This document shows, piece after piece, positions 33,100-42,289 of a DNA stretch of 64,000 nt. The notes under the pieces are model-generated. The model did not search any database, was not told the DNA's origin, and saw only the letters and a list, made by a program, of their open reading frames with translations. The stretch's first letter is position 1; the number at the start of each line of letters is the position of its first letter. A program made the position numbers and the translations under genes. The DNA is taken from assembly GCA_900542565.1 (NCBI GenBank), contig UQOC01000005.1, positions 1 to 64,000 on the forward strand, in the 5' to 3' direction. This stretch comes from an uncultured Eubacteriales bacterium (GTDB lineage: Bacteria; Bacillota; Clostridia; Peptostreptococcales; Anaerovoracaceae).

Positions 33100-33719
33100 A
33101 AATCATGGGGCAAATTTGTGCAGGCTCCCTGGAGTCTTTCCAGAAACTCGCAGGCCTCCAGCCCGTCCATCTGCACATGATGGAACTGAAATGACACCGG
33201 CAGCAGGGTCCTGTCCTCCTGCCTCCTGTATTTTCCCCAGATCAGAAAGGGGTTGTTGAATATGCCGCTGTACATGTTTACCGCACCGTCTATATCATAA
33301 GCGGCCAGATTGGATGTTCCTATTATCATGCGGTCCGGCAGCTCAAAGTCCGTGCAATCCAAGCGGACCTTTTCAGTCAGCTCATCGTAGATGGCGCTGA
33401 ACCGGTCAGGGGCATCGCAGAAAGGCAGGTCACAGGTGCTCAGGCCGCCGCTGATGTCTGCTACTATGGTGTTGACTCCTATCTCGTCGTACTCCAGCAT
33501 CTTCTCGCCCGCCGGCAGCAGGCGGAACTGAGGCGTCTTATGCGCCGCCTGCGCCGTGCAGAAGCACATCAGCATGTTGAATCTGTATCCGCTTTCCTTG
33601 AGGCGGACCAGAGGTGATACATCAAGAGTCTTAAATATGGTCACCATAGGCATAGGCGCATCTTTGTAGAGCTGCCAGCTCTTGGCTCTGGGCGTGGTCA
33701 TCGGGTCTACTTCTCGCAT
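33096..33719 (-). CDS. Chloramphenicol acetyltransferase-like (CatA-type) O-acetyltransferase
   Basis: A 207-residue protein of the type-A chloramphenicol acetyltransferase fold. The catalytic motif H-H-x-x-x-D-G is present as HHVQMDG at residues 180-186, where the second histidine is the general base. GIFNNPFLIWGKY near 160 corresponds to the conserved loop before it. Sequence divergence means drug inactivation should not be assumed; many clostridial chromosomal homologues acetylate unknown acceptors. ATG at 33719 is supported by AAGGAGG 5 bp upstream. It follows pnp behind a terminator, with a small hairpin (GCGCCC...GGGCGT) just before the ribosome site. Array B lies downstream. Confidence 0.8.
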   Translation of the reverse strand: MREVDPMTTPRAKSWQLYKDAPMPMVTIFKTLDVSPLVRLKESGYRFNMLMCFCTAQAAHKTPQFRLLPAGEKMLEYDEIGVNTIVADISGGLSTCDLPFCDAPDRFSAIYDELTEKVRLDCTDFELPDRMIIGTSNLAAYDIDGAVNMYSGIFNNPFLIWGKYRRQEDRTLLPVSFQFHHVQMDGLEACEFLERLQGACTNLPHDF

Positions 33720-33764
33720 TTTTTCCTCCTTATCCATATCAACGCCCCTGTCTCCAAAGGGCGC

Positions 33765-33819
33765 AAAAAACCGCTCTCCTGCGGACAGGCGGTCAGCCGT
33801 CCGTCAGAAAGCGGTTTTT
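33765..33819 (-). terminator. pnp terminator
   Basis: On minus AAAAACCGCTTTC and GAGAGCGGTTTTTT form the base of a long stem ending in six T, with an inner GC-rich part (GACGG/CCGTC-type). It lies 12 bp after the pnp stop. Confidence 0.8.
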
Positions 33820-33830
33820 AAAATGTTATC

Positions 33831-35948
33831 CTATTTTGCGTCAGGCAGGCTGGTCCTCATCAGGTTTATCCTGTTCTGGTTGTCGATCTCATAGATCTTG
33901 ACTTCTACCTTATCGCCGATGTTCATTACATCTTCTACTTTTTCCACTCTGCCTTTTGCCATCTTGGAAATGTGCAGCAGGCCTTCTTTTCCAGGGAGGA
34001 TCTCTATGAAAGCGCCGAAGTTCATTATCCTTGTTACGGTACCTTCGTATACCTCGCCAACTTCCGGATCCTTGGTCAGCATTTCGATCTGGCGGCGGGC
34101 TTCCTCTGCGCCGGCCTGGTCTACACTGTAAATGCTTACAAGGCCAGGGATTTCCTCGGAAATATCTATCTTTACACCAGTTTCTTCGATGATCTTGTTG
34201 ATGGTCTTTCCTCCCGGACCGATGACTATCCTTACCTTGTCAGGATCTATGTTCATGGTCATGGCTCTCGGTGCATACTTGGACAGTTCAGAACGAGGTG
34301 CTTCTATTTCTTCGAGCATCTTGCCCATGATGTACATCCTGCCCTCTTTTGCCTGTTTAAGGGCTTTTTCGAGTATCTCCCTTGAAAGTCCGTGAACTTT
34401 GATGTCCATCTGTATGGCTGTGACTCCATCCTCGGTGCCGGTAACCTTAAAGTCCATATCCCCCAGGAAATCTTCCATACCCTGGATATCTGAAAGGATA
34501 GCAAATTCAGAAGTGCCGACCTCTTTTACTCTTTCGATAAGTCCCATGGCTATTCCGGCAACAGGCTTTTTGATAGGCACGCCGGCGTCCATCAGAGCAA
34601 GACATGAACCGCAGGTTGATCCCATTGAGGTAGAACCGTTGGATGAAAGTACTTCGGATACTACTCTTATGGCGTAAGGGAAGTCCTCAACGCTCGGCAG
34701 TACCGGTACCAGAGCTCTTTCTGCCAGAGCGCCGTGGCCGATCTCTCTCCTGCCCGGGCTTCTTGAAGTCTTTGCTTCGCCCACGGAATATCCCGGGAAG
34801 TTATAGTGGTGCATATATCTCTTGGAAGTATCCTCGGTGATACCGTCGATGGTCTGAGCCTCGCTGGCCGGAGCCAGAGTACATACGGAAAGGACCTGAG
34901 TCTGGCCTCTCTTGAACAGGCCGGAGCCGTGAGTCCTCGGCAGCAGTCCGGTCTCGCACCATATAGGTCTGATCTCATCAAGCTTTCTGTTGTCAGGGCG
35001 GATGCCTTCGTCCATTATCATTGCCCTTACAGTTTCTTTGGTTATATTGTAAAGGACAGAATCTATATCTCTTGCGCCTTCAGGATAGATCTCCTCGAAG
35101 TGCTCTTTAGTCTCCGCCTCAACAGCGTCCATGTTTTCCAGTCTCTCCAGCTTATCCGGAGTGCGGATGGCCTCTTTCATCTTAGGGGCAGCGTATTCCC
35201 TTACAGCCTGATCTATCTCATCAAGCGGCTTGTAGAGCACCACTTCCTGCTTAGGCCTGCCCACTTCTCTCACGATCTCTTCAATGAATTCTACGATCTT
35301 CTTTATCTCTTCGTGGGCAAAGAGGATAGCATCAAGCATTTCCATTTCAGGAACTTCATTGGCTCCGGCTTCTACCATCATTATGGCTTCCTTGGTACCG
35401 GAAACCGTCATATCCATGTCGGAAACTTCTCTCTGCTCCAGAGTCGGGTTGATGACCAGTTTGCCGTCAACTCTTCCCACTTTGACCGAACCTGTCGGCC
35501 CGTCCCATGGTATGTCGGAAGTGGCCAGGGCGACCGATGAGCCTATCATGCCGCAGATCTCAGGCGAGCAGTCAGGATCCACTGACATTACTGTAGCCAC
35601 CACCACTACATCGTTATAATATCCCTTAGGGAACAGCGGCCTGATAGGCCTGTCTATGAGCCTTGATGTCAGTATGGCGTGTTCGCTTGGTCTTCCCTCT
35701 CTTTTGATGAATCCTCCCGGTATCTTGCCTACTGAATACATTCTTTCTTCAAAATCTACAGAAAGAGGGAAAAAGTCTATATCCGGCTTTGGTTCTTTTG
35801 AAGCGCAGGCGGTTACATTTACCACCGTATCGCCGTACCTTACCATGACTTGTCCGTTGGCCTGTTCGCATACTTTGCCGATCTCAAACTGCAGGAGCCT
35901 GCCTCCCACCGCTGTCTTAAATGTTCTGTAATCTTCAAATCTTGCCAT
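33831..35948 (-). CDS. pnp: Polyribonucleotide nucleotidyltransferase (PNPase)
   Basis: A 705-residue phosphorolytic 3'-5' exoribonuclease of the RNA degradosome. It has two RNase PH domains (the first with [20 protein letters not shown], the second with [11 protein letters not shown] and the [12 protein letters not shown] core) around an alpha-helical domain. A KH domain ([18 protein letters not shown] near 560) and an S1 domain ([17 protein letters not shown] near 625) follow. The ATG at 35948 ([10 protein letters not shown]) has AGGAGG 12 bp upstream; a TTG three codons earlier is less likely. It follows rpsO, the usual order, and its leader contains a long stem, listed separately. Confidence 0.96.
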   Translation of the reverse strand: MARFEDYRTFKTAVGGRLLQFEIGKVCEQANGQVMVRYGDTVVNVTACASKEPKPDIDFFPLSVDFEERMYSVGKIPGGFIKREGRPSEHAILTSRLIDRPIRPLFPKGYYNDVVVVATVMSVDPDCSPEICGMIGSSVALATSDIPWDGPTGSVKVGRVDGKLVINPTLEQREVSDMDMTVSGTKEAIMMVEAGANEVPEMEMLDAILFAHEEIKKIVEFIEEIVREVGRPKQEVVLYKPLDEIDQAVREYAAPKMKEAIRTPDKLERLENMDAVEAETKEHFEEIYPEGARDIDSVLYNITKETVRAMIMDEGIRPDNRKLDEIRPIWCETGLLPRTHGSGLFKRGQTQVLSVCTLAPASEAQTIDGITEDTSKRYMHHYNFPGYSVGEAKTSRSPGRREIGHGALAERALVPVLPSVEDFPYAIRVVSEVLSSNGSTSMGSTCGSCLALMDAGVPIKKPVAGIAMGLIERVKEVGTSEFAILSDIQGMEDFLGDMDFKVTGTEDGVTAIQMDIKVHGLSREILEKALKQAKEGRMYIMGKMLEEIEAPRSELSKYAPRAMTMNIDPDKVRIVIGPGGKTINKIIEETGVKIDISEEIPGLVSIYSVDQAGAEEARRQIEMLTKDPEVGEVYEGTVTRIMNFGAFIEILPGKEGLLHISKMAKGRVEKVEDVMNIGDKVEVKIYEIDNQNRINLMRTSLPDAK

Positions 35949-35992
35949 TATTAACAACTACCTCCTGTTAATTTCTTCTCTTCACTTTGGCA

Positions 35993-36083
35993 ATCGATGG
36001 CTCTCCGCATTGATTTTCCCGATCTCCAGCACATCTTGCCCATTGCAGAAAAACTTAAAAATCAATGCCGGGAGCCATATCGA
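35993..36083 (-). promoter_or_regulatory. Long stem-loop in the pnp leader
   Basis: The segment 35993-36017 is nearly complementary to 36057-36083: about 23 paired bases with a 2-nt bulge, one mismatch and a 1-nt bulge, and a loop of about 39 nt. It sits between rpsO and the pnp ribosome site. In E. coli an RNase III-cut stem in this position allows PNPase to autoregulate; a similar role here is inference. Confidence 0.65.
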
Positions 36084-36094
36084 GTGATACAAAT

Positions 36095-36117
36095 AAGCGG
36101 GGATGATATCCCCGCTT
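36095..36117 (-). terminator. Hairpin after rpsO (attenuator or terminator)
   Basis: AAGCGGGG (36095-36102) pairs perfectly with CCCCGCTT (36110-36117) around 7 nt. On minus it is followed by ATTTGTATC, only a weak T-run, so partial termination between rpsO and pnp or a 3'-end stabiliser is likely. Confidence 0.6.
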
Positions 36118-36199
36118 AAAGTCGATCTCTGCCGCAAGCCCGTACATACGACAGCTTGCATGCTTGCGCCCGCAAACGGAGAGAAAAGCGCCTTTTCGC

Positions 36200-36466
36200 C
36201 TATTTTCTCAGTCCTAAACGAGCGATAAGGGTCCTGTATCTCTCAAGGTCTTTCTCCCTGAGATATGCAAGAAGGTTCCTTCTCTGTCCTACCATCTTGA
36301 GAAGGCCTCTTCTGGAATGATGGTCTTTCTTGTGGACTTTGAGATGTTCGTTAAGATCGTTGATCCTGTAAGTAAGGATAGCGATCTGAACTTCCGGGGA
36401 ACCGGTGTCGCCTTCTTTGAGCTGATAATCTTTGATTATCTGTTTTTTGATCTCTTTGGTTATCAT
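36200..36466 (-). CDS. rpsO: 30S ribosomal protein S15
   Basis: An 88-residue S15, which binds the 16S rRNA three-way junction early in 30S assembly. [35 protein letters not shown], the [15 protein letters not shown] signature and the [15 protein letters not shown] end are canonical. The ATG at 36466 has AAAGGAG 7 bp upstream; an open frame continues upstream but lies in the leader. The roughly 85-nt leader could hold the S15 autoregulatory site known in several bacteria. It precedes pnp as in Bacillus and E. coli. Confidence 0.97.
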   Translation of the reverse strand: MITKEIKKQIIKDYQLKEGDTGSPEVQIAILTYRINDLNEHLKVHKKDHHSRRGLLKMVGQRRNLLAYLREKDLERYRTLIARLGLRK

Positions 36467-36553
36467 TTTCTGTCTCCTTTTCTTATTCGCCTCATGCCCT
36501 GTGCTGCGTCGGAGTGTCGCCATACGGAGCAAAAGGTAAAATTCCAACGCCTT

Positions 36554-36582
36554 ATATTAACATAAAAAAACCGTTTTGTCCA
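36554..36582 (-). promoter_or_regulatory. Promoter of rpsO-pnp
   Basis: On minus TGGACA (complement of 36577-36582) and TAATAT (36554-36559) are separated by 17 bp. Confidence 0.65.
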
Positions 36583-36666
36583 TCAGTTTTTCCTAAACTT
36601 CCGCAATTTTGAGAGATCTTTACATCAATTTCGGTATACCGGCATACCATGCCGCCAAACTCTCCA

Positions 36667-37467
36667 TCACACCATGTAATTATATGCTCTCACCATTTCA
36701 GTCACATCGTTGGTCTTATATTCGACTATCTTTTCGGAGATAAGCTCCACTCCCGGATATGACGAAGCGCCAAGGGCATCTGCATGTTTCTGGTATTCTA
36801 TCCTGAGAGTGATCTCATCAGGTATTGCTATATGACCGCCCATCTTGCCGGCAATGGCTGTTTTTACGCCTTCTTCAATGAGGTCGCATGCGTCTGCAGG
36901 ATGGATGCTCATGACAGAATCACCTACACCTTTTTTTACAGCTACAGTCCCGATCTGAGGGATGTATTTCTTTGCATGATCGCAGATGGCTTCATCTCCG
37001 CTGATAAATACAACTGGTACTCCCAGCTTGGCGGCATTATAGCTGTTCTTCATAAATTCTGACATTCTTTCGCCGTTTATCCACACATGATCAAGTTTAG
37101 GATAGCAGCTGGTATGGGCAAGGGGATTTTTATCTGAGCCTGCTTCCGAGTGATATCCTATGTATATCACACAGTCAAAAGTTTCATCCAGGCCTTCCAG
37201 CATGGAAAGAAGCGTTCCGCCCCATCCTCTTATGAGTTTTACTCCTCTCGGCAGCAGGTTATGGTCTATGTTCATTGCGTTGTCGTGACCGTCGCGGACT
37301 ATGATCTCCTCTGCTCCTGCTGCAAACGCTCCTCTGCAGGCAGCGGCAACTTCAAGAGACATCTGTCTGGCTGCTTCAGCATACATATGACCGTCAGGCA
37401 CAGTCTCTCCCCATGATACTACATCTGTCACGCCTTCAATGTCTGCACTGATAAACACTTTCTTCAC
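36667..37467 (-). CDS. dppA: M55 family D-aminopeptidase (DppA-like)
   Basis: A 266-residue zinc aminopeptidase of the M55 family, which in Bacillus removes D-amino acids from peptides such as D-Ala-D-Ala. The di-zinc ligands align as D9 and E11 in SADIEG, H61 in RDGHDN, H106 in IGYHSEAG and E137 in ERMSEF. Length matches the family and no signal peptide is seen, so it works in the cytoplasm. It lies 20 bp downstream of alanine racemase and is the last gene of an MFS-M20-alr-dppA group. Together these look set for breakdown of peptides with D-residues, possibly recycled cell-wall peptides. The grouping is seen; the pathway is inference. Confidence 0.9.
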   Translation of the reverse strand: MKKVFISADIEGVTDVVSWGETVPDGHMYAEAARQMSLEVAAACRGAFAAGAEEIIVRDGHDNAMNIDHNLLPRGVKLIRGWGGTLLSMLEGLDETFDCVIYIGYHSEAGSDKNPLAHTSCYPKLDHVWINGERMSEFMKNSYNAAKLGVPVVFISGDEAICDHAKKYIPQIGTVAVKKGVGDSVMSIHPADACDLIEEGVKTAIAGKMGGHIAIPDEITLRIEYQKHADALGASSYPGVELISEKIVEYKTNDVTEMVRAYNYMV

Positions 37468-37487
37468 TTTTTTGTACCTCCTCGCTG

Positions 37488-38582
37488 TTATTCTTGATAT
37501 ATTCTCGGCGGCCTTGCCATTATACGAGCCACTATCTCATTTTTGTTGGTCCCTGCCAGAGCTGCAGCCTCGGCTATGGTCATGGTATTGTTTTCTCCGT
37601 CACCGTATATGACAGCCGTATCTCCTTCCTGGGCATCGGGTACTCCTGACAGATCGACCATGCACTGATCCATGCAGATCACGCCGATTATCGGGCATTT
37701 GACCCCTCTGATGGTCACATATCCTTTATCCCTCATATTTCTCGGATATCCGTCAGAATATCCGAAAGGCAGAGTCCCGATGACCGTATCCTCCGGAGCC
37801 CTCCACAAATAGTCATAGCCGACCCCTTCGCCTTTTTTGACATGATGTATCTGAGATATCCTGCTTTCAAATGTCATACATGTTTTTACATCAAGGTGAC
37901 CTTTGGAAAAGCCCTTCAGTCCATAGATGAGCGCTCCCGGCCTGACCATGTTCATTCTGTACTGAGGATAGTCCACCAGTGAAATGCTGTCTGCTATGTG
38001 CTTGTATCTGAACTTGCAGCCACGGCGCTCCAGCTTTTCTATCATGTCTGTGAACAGGCTGTACTGTTTTTCGTCCTCTTCTTCGCTTGTCAGGGCAAGA
38101 TGAGAAAATATCCCCTCCACCTCCAGGCCAGGCAGGCTGTACATCTGGTAAAGTTCTTCTTCATCATATACTCCAAGCCGGTGGAATCCCGTATCTACTT
38201 TAAGATGTACCTTTGCTTTTTTCCCGGCTTTTGCAGCCGCCTCGCCAAGAGCTTTTGCCTGTCTGAGATTTACGACTGCCTGGGTTATATCATTCTCGAC
38301 GACAATGCTGCAAAGTCTCTCCGGAGTATGGCCCAATATGAACACCGGATAATCCGGATAATGTTCTTTAAGTTCAAGGGCTTCGGTCAGGGTTGCCACC
38401 GCAAGATACGCTGCCCCCTCTTCCATAAGTGCCGGTGCTATGCCCACAGCCCCATGGCCGTAGCCGTTTGCTTTTACCACCGGCATTATGGCCACATCGC
38501 TGCCGCATGATCCGGCTATAAGCCTCATATTCTCTCTGATGGCGCCCAGATCCACTTTTACCACCGTATCTCTCATTATCAT
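37488..38582 (-). CDS. alr: Alanine racemase
   Basis: A 364-residue PLP-dependent fold-III racemase interconverting L- and D-alanine. The PLP lysine lies in VVKANGYGHGAVGIA near residue 35. The HLKVDTGFHRLGV strand, MVRPGALIYG and the catalytic-tyrosine region VGYDYLWRAP are all present, and ICMDQCMVDLSG closes the active site. The ATG at 38582 has AAGGAG 10 bp upstream; it overlaps the end of the M20 gene's stop region, so the two are coupled. It may be a catabolic racemase because of its operon partners. Whether this is the only alr of the genome cannot be judged. Confidence 0.95.
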   Translation of the reverse strand: MIMRDTVVKVDLGAIRENMRLIAGSCGSDVAIMPVVKANGYGHGAVGIAPALMEEGAAYLAVATLTEALELKEHYPDYPVFILGHTPERLCSIVVENDITQAVVNLRQAKALGEAAAKAGKKAKVHLKVDTGFHRLGVYDEEELYQMYSLPGLEVEGIFSHLALTSEEEDEKQYSLFTDMIEKLERRGCKFRYKHIADSISLVDYPQYRMNMVRPGALIYGLKGFSKGHLDVKTCMTFESRISQIHHVKKGEGVGYDYLWRAPEDTVIGTLPFGYSDGYPRNMRDKGYVTIRGVKCPIIGVICMDQCMVDLSGVPDAQEGDTAVIYGDGENNTMTIAEAAALAGTNKNEIVARIMARPPRIYQE

Positions 38583-38583
38583 A

Positions 38584-39804
38584 TCATTTTTTCTCCTTTT
38601 CAAGCAGATGCAAAACTCCCAGTACTTCCATGAGCATGGCGTACTTCATGGATGTTTCATCGGGATTGAAATATTCGCTGTGTATCTTCTGGATATGGGC
38701 TTCTTTGCCCGAATCCGTTCCCACATTGAAATACAGCCCGTCGCACATCCTGGAAAAGAAAGAGAAGTCATCGGCTCCCAGACTTGGCTCTTCCATAAAA
38801 TATATCTTATCCCTGCCGAACAATTCTGTCCCGATGGCCGAAAGATCGTCACATATCTCTGTACTGTTTATCAGGGCCGGGTATCCGTCGCTGAGGGTCA
38901 TATGCAGTTTTGCGCCATAAGCCTGGCATATCCCTTCTGCTACGGTACGGACCCTGTTTTTCAGTGTATCCATTGTATCAGGGTCAAGAGCCCTCAATGT
39001 GCCGGACATTTTCACATCTCCAGCTACGATGTTTTCCTTGGTACCGCCATTGAACTGCCCGATGGTGATGATCCCCGGATCTGTAGGTGAAAGATTGCGG
39101 CTTATTATGCTCTGGAGAGCCGTAACTATCTGGGCTCCGGCAAGGATGGCATCTATCCCGCCTTCCGGATGGGCGCCGTGGCATGATACCCCTTCCACTT
39201 CCATCTGGATATCGCATGTGGCCGCATTCATCTTTCCGCGGCAGAACTCCATGGCTCCGGCAGGCAGATAAGGCGCCACATGAAAAGCTATGACTGCTCC
39301 CGTGTCAGGATCTTTCATGCAGCCATCTTCTATCATCCGGGCTGCTCCGCCGACAGTCTCTTCGGCAGGCTGGAAGAAGAGCTTGACTGAACCGTAAAAC
39401 CTGTCTTCCAGTCTTTTGAGTATCTTTGCAGTTCCCAGCAGGCACGCCATGTGGATATCGTGTCCGCAGGCATGCATTATGCCGTGGTTTTCTGACTTGA
39501 AGGGGCTTTCAACAGCTTCCTCTATGGGCAAGGCATCCATATCTGCCCTTATGGCTACCGCTTCATATCGGCGTCCGGCGGGCGCATGCAATTTTCCGTC
39601 TATCCTGCCCACAATGCCGTGGCCTCCTATGTTGTCCCTGTACTCTATTCCCCATTGGCTGAGATACCGGCAGATCATCCGTGCCGTCCTTTCTTCGTGT
39701 TCTGACAGTTCCGGATGCCTGTGAAAATCTCTCCTGATGCTGATGATCTCAGGAAATATTTCATCGACCAGTGTCCTTACTTCATCTTTTAGCTGATTAT
39801 ACAT
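38584..39804 (-). CDS. M20 family amidohydrolase (hippurate/N-acyl-amino-acid hydrolase type)
   Basis: A 406-residue M20D-type zinc hydrolase. Motifs in order are IRRDFHRHPELSEHEERTA near residue 20, AIRADMDALPIEE near 85, NHGIMHACGHDIHMA near 105, the catalytic FFQPAEETVGGA near 145, AFHVAPYLPAG, and GADDFSFFSRMC at the C-terminal ligand. Relatives hydrolyse hippurate, N-acetyl amino acids, indole-acetyl conjugates or N-acetyl-diaminopimelate. The ATG at 39804 has a strong AGGAGG 6 bp upstream; the frame is open further but without a better site. It is coupled to alr downstream and follows an MFS transporter. Confidence 0.92.
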   Translation of the reverse strand: MYNQLKDEVRTLVDEIFPEIISIRRDFHRHPELSEHEERTARMICRYLSQWGIEYRDNIGGHGIVGRIDGKLHAPAGRRYEAVAIRADMDALPIEEAVESPFKSENHGIMHACGHDIHMACLLGTAKILKRLEDRFYGSVKLFFQPAEETVGGAARMIEDGCMKDPDTGAVIAFHVAPYLPAGAMEFCRGKMNAATCDIQMEVEGVSCHGAHPEGGIDAILAGAQIVTALQSIISRNLSPTDPGIITIGQFNGGTKENIVAGDVKMSGTLRALDPDTMDTLKNRVRTVAEGICQAYGAKLHMTLSDGYPALINSTEICDDLSAIGTELFGRDKIYFMEEPSLGADDFSFFSRMCDGLYFNVGTDSGKEAHIQKIHSEYFNPDETSMKYAMLMEVLGVLHLLEKEKK

Positions 39805-39820
39805 TTTCCCTCCTGTGTAT

Positions 39821-41221
39821 TTAAACATCCTCACGCATCCCGCCGCCGCACTTTCCTCTGAAAGCTGACAGAAAAACCGCCATGACGCAAAGGACGATAA
39901 ACACATAAAATGATGTCCTGACCGTCAGTATCAGATCAGGTATCTGAGCTTCTTCCATCGGAAGATCGCCCAGTATCATGCCCATGACAACGCTGACGAT
40001 ACCCATGCTTGCTGACTGGCCGTAGGTCCTCATGGTTGCCACTATGGAATTGGCTATGCCATAGTCTTCCTCTCTGACTCTTTCCATTATAGCATTTGTA
40101 TTGGGAGCAGAAAAGACTGCAAATCCAAACCCGGCCGTCATAAGGGCGGATACGGCGAACCACAGTCCTGTATCTTCATCGATAAAAGAAAACATGGCAA
40201 GGGCTGCAACGCAGATCATCATTCCTGCTGTAGCGATCTTGTGGGGACGCACCTTGTCGGAAAGTTTTCCCATGACCGGAGAAAATACCGCCTGGATCAG
40301 CGGCATACATATCAGTATAAGGCCGGCATCCTGCGATGTGAAACCCATTACCACCTGCAGATATATGCTCATCAGATAACTTATGGCAAAAGTCGCTCCG
40401 TAATTGAGCAGCGCCGCCAGATTTGAGAAAGAAAAAGCAATATCTTCCCTGAACATTTCCACCCGTATGAGGGGCTGCTTCCTTCCTTTCTCATACAAAA
40501 AGAAGCCTGCGCCTGCTCCGATGCCTGCGGCAAAGGCCGCCCATGCCCATATTCCTTCAGAAAGATTGCTGAGCCCATACAGGCTCATGCCGATGGCACA
40601 TATATAAAGTATGTTTCCTGAAATATCAAATGATATGCTGTCCTCCGCCTGCCTGTCATTGGGTATATGCCTGCGGCTTGCCAAAAATGCGGCAGCCGAT
40701 ACAAGAAATGCTGCTGCAAAAATAGAGCGCCAGCCCACATAATGGTTTAAAAATCCTCCTGCCACCGGTCCTGCTGACAGCCCCACATAAGTCGCTGCCG
40801 TAGAAAGCCCCAGGACTCTTCCTCTCTGGCTGGCAGGATAAACGCTTATCAGTATGGCGTTGTTGGTAGCAAAGATCATGGCGGCGGCAGCCCCCTGGAG
40901 TACACGGAGTATCATCATCACCAGGATATCCGGTGAAAACATGCAGACCAGTGATGCAGCTCCGAAACACACCACTCCTGTGAGAAATATCCTTCTTCGT
41001 CCGGTTATATCGGATATGCGTCCAAAAGGCACGCTAAGGGCAGCAACCGCAATGGTATAGGATGTTACGACCCAGCCTACCAGCGCACCGCCGACCTGAA
41101 ACTCCGTTTCAATAGCAGGGATCGACATGTTCAGTGAACTTCCCATAAATGTAGTGATAAAGGCAGTTATCATGGCCGCCCGCAAGACTGCCCCGTTTTG
41201 TTTATCTGTGACTGTACTCAA
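39821..41221 (-). CDS. MFS transporter, DHA2 (14-helix drug/H+ antiporter) type
   Basis: A 466-residue integral membrane protein with about 14 hydrophobic segments. It carries the motif A region VPFGRISDITGRRRIFLTG between helices 2 and 3 and a motif-C-like GLSAGPVAGGFL in helix 5, both typical of exporters in the DHA2 family. A TTG at 41221 is taken as start because GGAGG lies 10 bp upstream and homologues begin shortly before the first helix. It is the first gene of the MFS-M20-alr-dppA group. Substrate is unknown; export of a toxic peptide, amino acid or drug is possible. Confidence 0.82.
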   Translation of the reverse strand: MSTVTDKQNGAVLRAAMITAFITTFMGSSLNMSIPAIETEFQVGGALVGWVVTSYTIAVAALSVPFGRISDITGRRRIFLTGVVCFGAASLVCMFSPDILVMMILRVLQGAAAAMIFATNNAILISVYPASQRGRVLGLSTAATYVGLSAGPVAGGFLNHYVGWRSIFAAAFLVSAAAFLASRRHIPNDRQAEDSISFDISGNILYICAIGMSLYGLSNLSEGIWAWAAFAAGIGAGAGFFLYEKGRKQPLIRVEMFREDIAFSFSNLAALLNYGATFAISYLMSIYLQVVMGFTSQDAGLILICMPLIQAVFSPVMGKLSDKVRPHKIATAGMMICVAALAMFSFIDEDTGLWFAVSALMTAGFGFAVFSAPNTNAIMERVREEDYGIANSIVATMRTYGQSASMGIVSVVMGMILGDLPMEEAQIPDLILTVRTSFYVFIVLCVMAVFLSAFRGKCGGGMREDV

Positions 41222-41365
41222 TGACCTTTGCCTCCGCTGTCCATATATCATCAGTATATAGCAAATGGTCTCTTTCCGCAATATGTGCCGGTAATGAAGG
41301 ATATGTCCTGCCATGATAAAAATAGCCGACCGGTTTCCCGATCAGCCATTATCTGCACAATATGA

Positions 41366-42289
41366 CTATATCCCGTGATATTCTTTGGCCTGCCGGCAGT
41401 CTCTGGCTATCTGGGCCGAAAGCTCGTCTACGCTGTCGAATTTGACTTCGTCTCTTGTCATTTTCAGGAACTCTATCTTTATATGTTTGCCGTACAGTTC
41501 TTTGTTAAAGTTAAAGATATGAGTCTCCATGTTTTTTTTATATGTCCCTACGGTCGGCTTTACGCCCACATTGGTGACGCTTGGATATTTTATCCCGTTA
41601 TATATGCAGTAGGTTATATACACTCCGTTGGGCGGGGTCACCATTGTCTCGTCTATCATTATATTGGAAGTTGGAAAGCCCAGCTTCTTGCCCAGCCGGT
41701 TGCCTACGACCACCTCACCGCCGATGTCGTAGTTCCTGCCCAGGTATTTGGCACATTCGTCCACATCTCCTGACCTGATAAGGCTCCTTATCAGGGTTGA
41801 GCTCACCACCTCGCCGTCTATGATCACCGGCTCGATGACATTGACCCTTATGCCAAGCCTCTTGCCCTCTTCCCGGAGAAGCTTGATATTGCCTGCCGCC
41901 TTATAGCCGAACCTGTAGTTGAACCCGCAGAAAGTCTCGGCAGCCATGAGCTTTCCGTATAGAAGTTTCCGGATAAAGTCCACCGGATCCATGGTCTGGA
42001 TCTCCTTGGTGAATTTTATGTTAAAAAGATAGTCTACGCCCAGCTTCTCAATAAGGGCGATCTTTTCTTCCTGATATATTATGTTTTTTACTTCTTTGTT
42101 TCCCGGCAGCATGCTCTTGGGATGGTTGGAAAAGGTAAACACGGCGCTCTTTATGCCGTGGCGCTGGGCTGCCCTTACCGCCTTGTTTATGAGCTGCTGG
42201 TGTCCCTTGTGCACTCCGTCGAAATTCCCCAGGGCCACGGCGCAGGGCTGTATGTCATTTATCTCATCTAAAGAATTAAAGATCTTCAA
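41366..42289 (-). CDS. ribF: Bifunctional riboflavin kinase/FAD synthetase
   Basis: A 307-residue enzyme making FMN and then FAD from riboflavin. The N-terminal nucleotidyltransferase domain has VALGNFDGVHKGHQQLI near residue 20 and the ISSTLIRSLI-type motif (here VSSTLIRSLIRSG) near 160. The C-terminal kinase domain has GNRLGKKLGFPTSNI and ETHIFNFNKELYGK. It probably starts at TTG 42289 with GAGGTG 7 bp upstream, overlapping the truB stop by 4 bp. The truB-ribF order is shared with Bacillus; here rpsO no longer follows directly. Confidence 0.95.
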   Translation of the reverse strand: MKIFNSLDEINDIQPCAVALGNFDGVHKGHQQLINKAVRAAQRHGIKSAVFTFSNHPKSMLPGNKEVKNIIYQEEKIALIEKLGVDYLFNIKFTKEIQTMDPVDFIRKLLYGKLMAAETFCGFNYRFGYKAAGNIKLLREEGKRLGIRVNVIEPVIIDGEVVSSTLIRSLIRSGDVDECAKYLGRNYDIGGEVVVGNRLGKKLGFPTSNIMIDETMVTPPNGVYITYCIYNGIKYPSVTNVGVKPTVGTYKKNMETHIFNFNKELYGKHIKIEFLKMTRDEVKFDSVDELSAQIARDCRQAKEYHGI

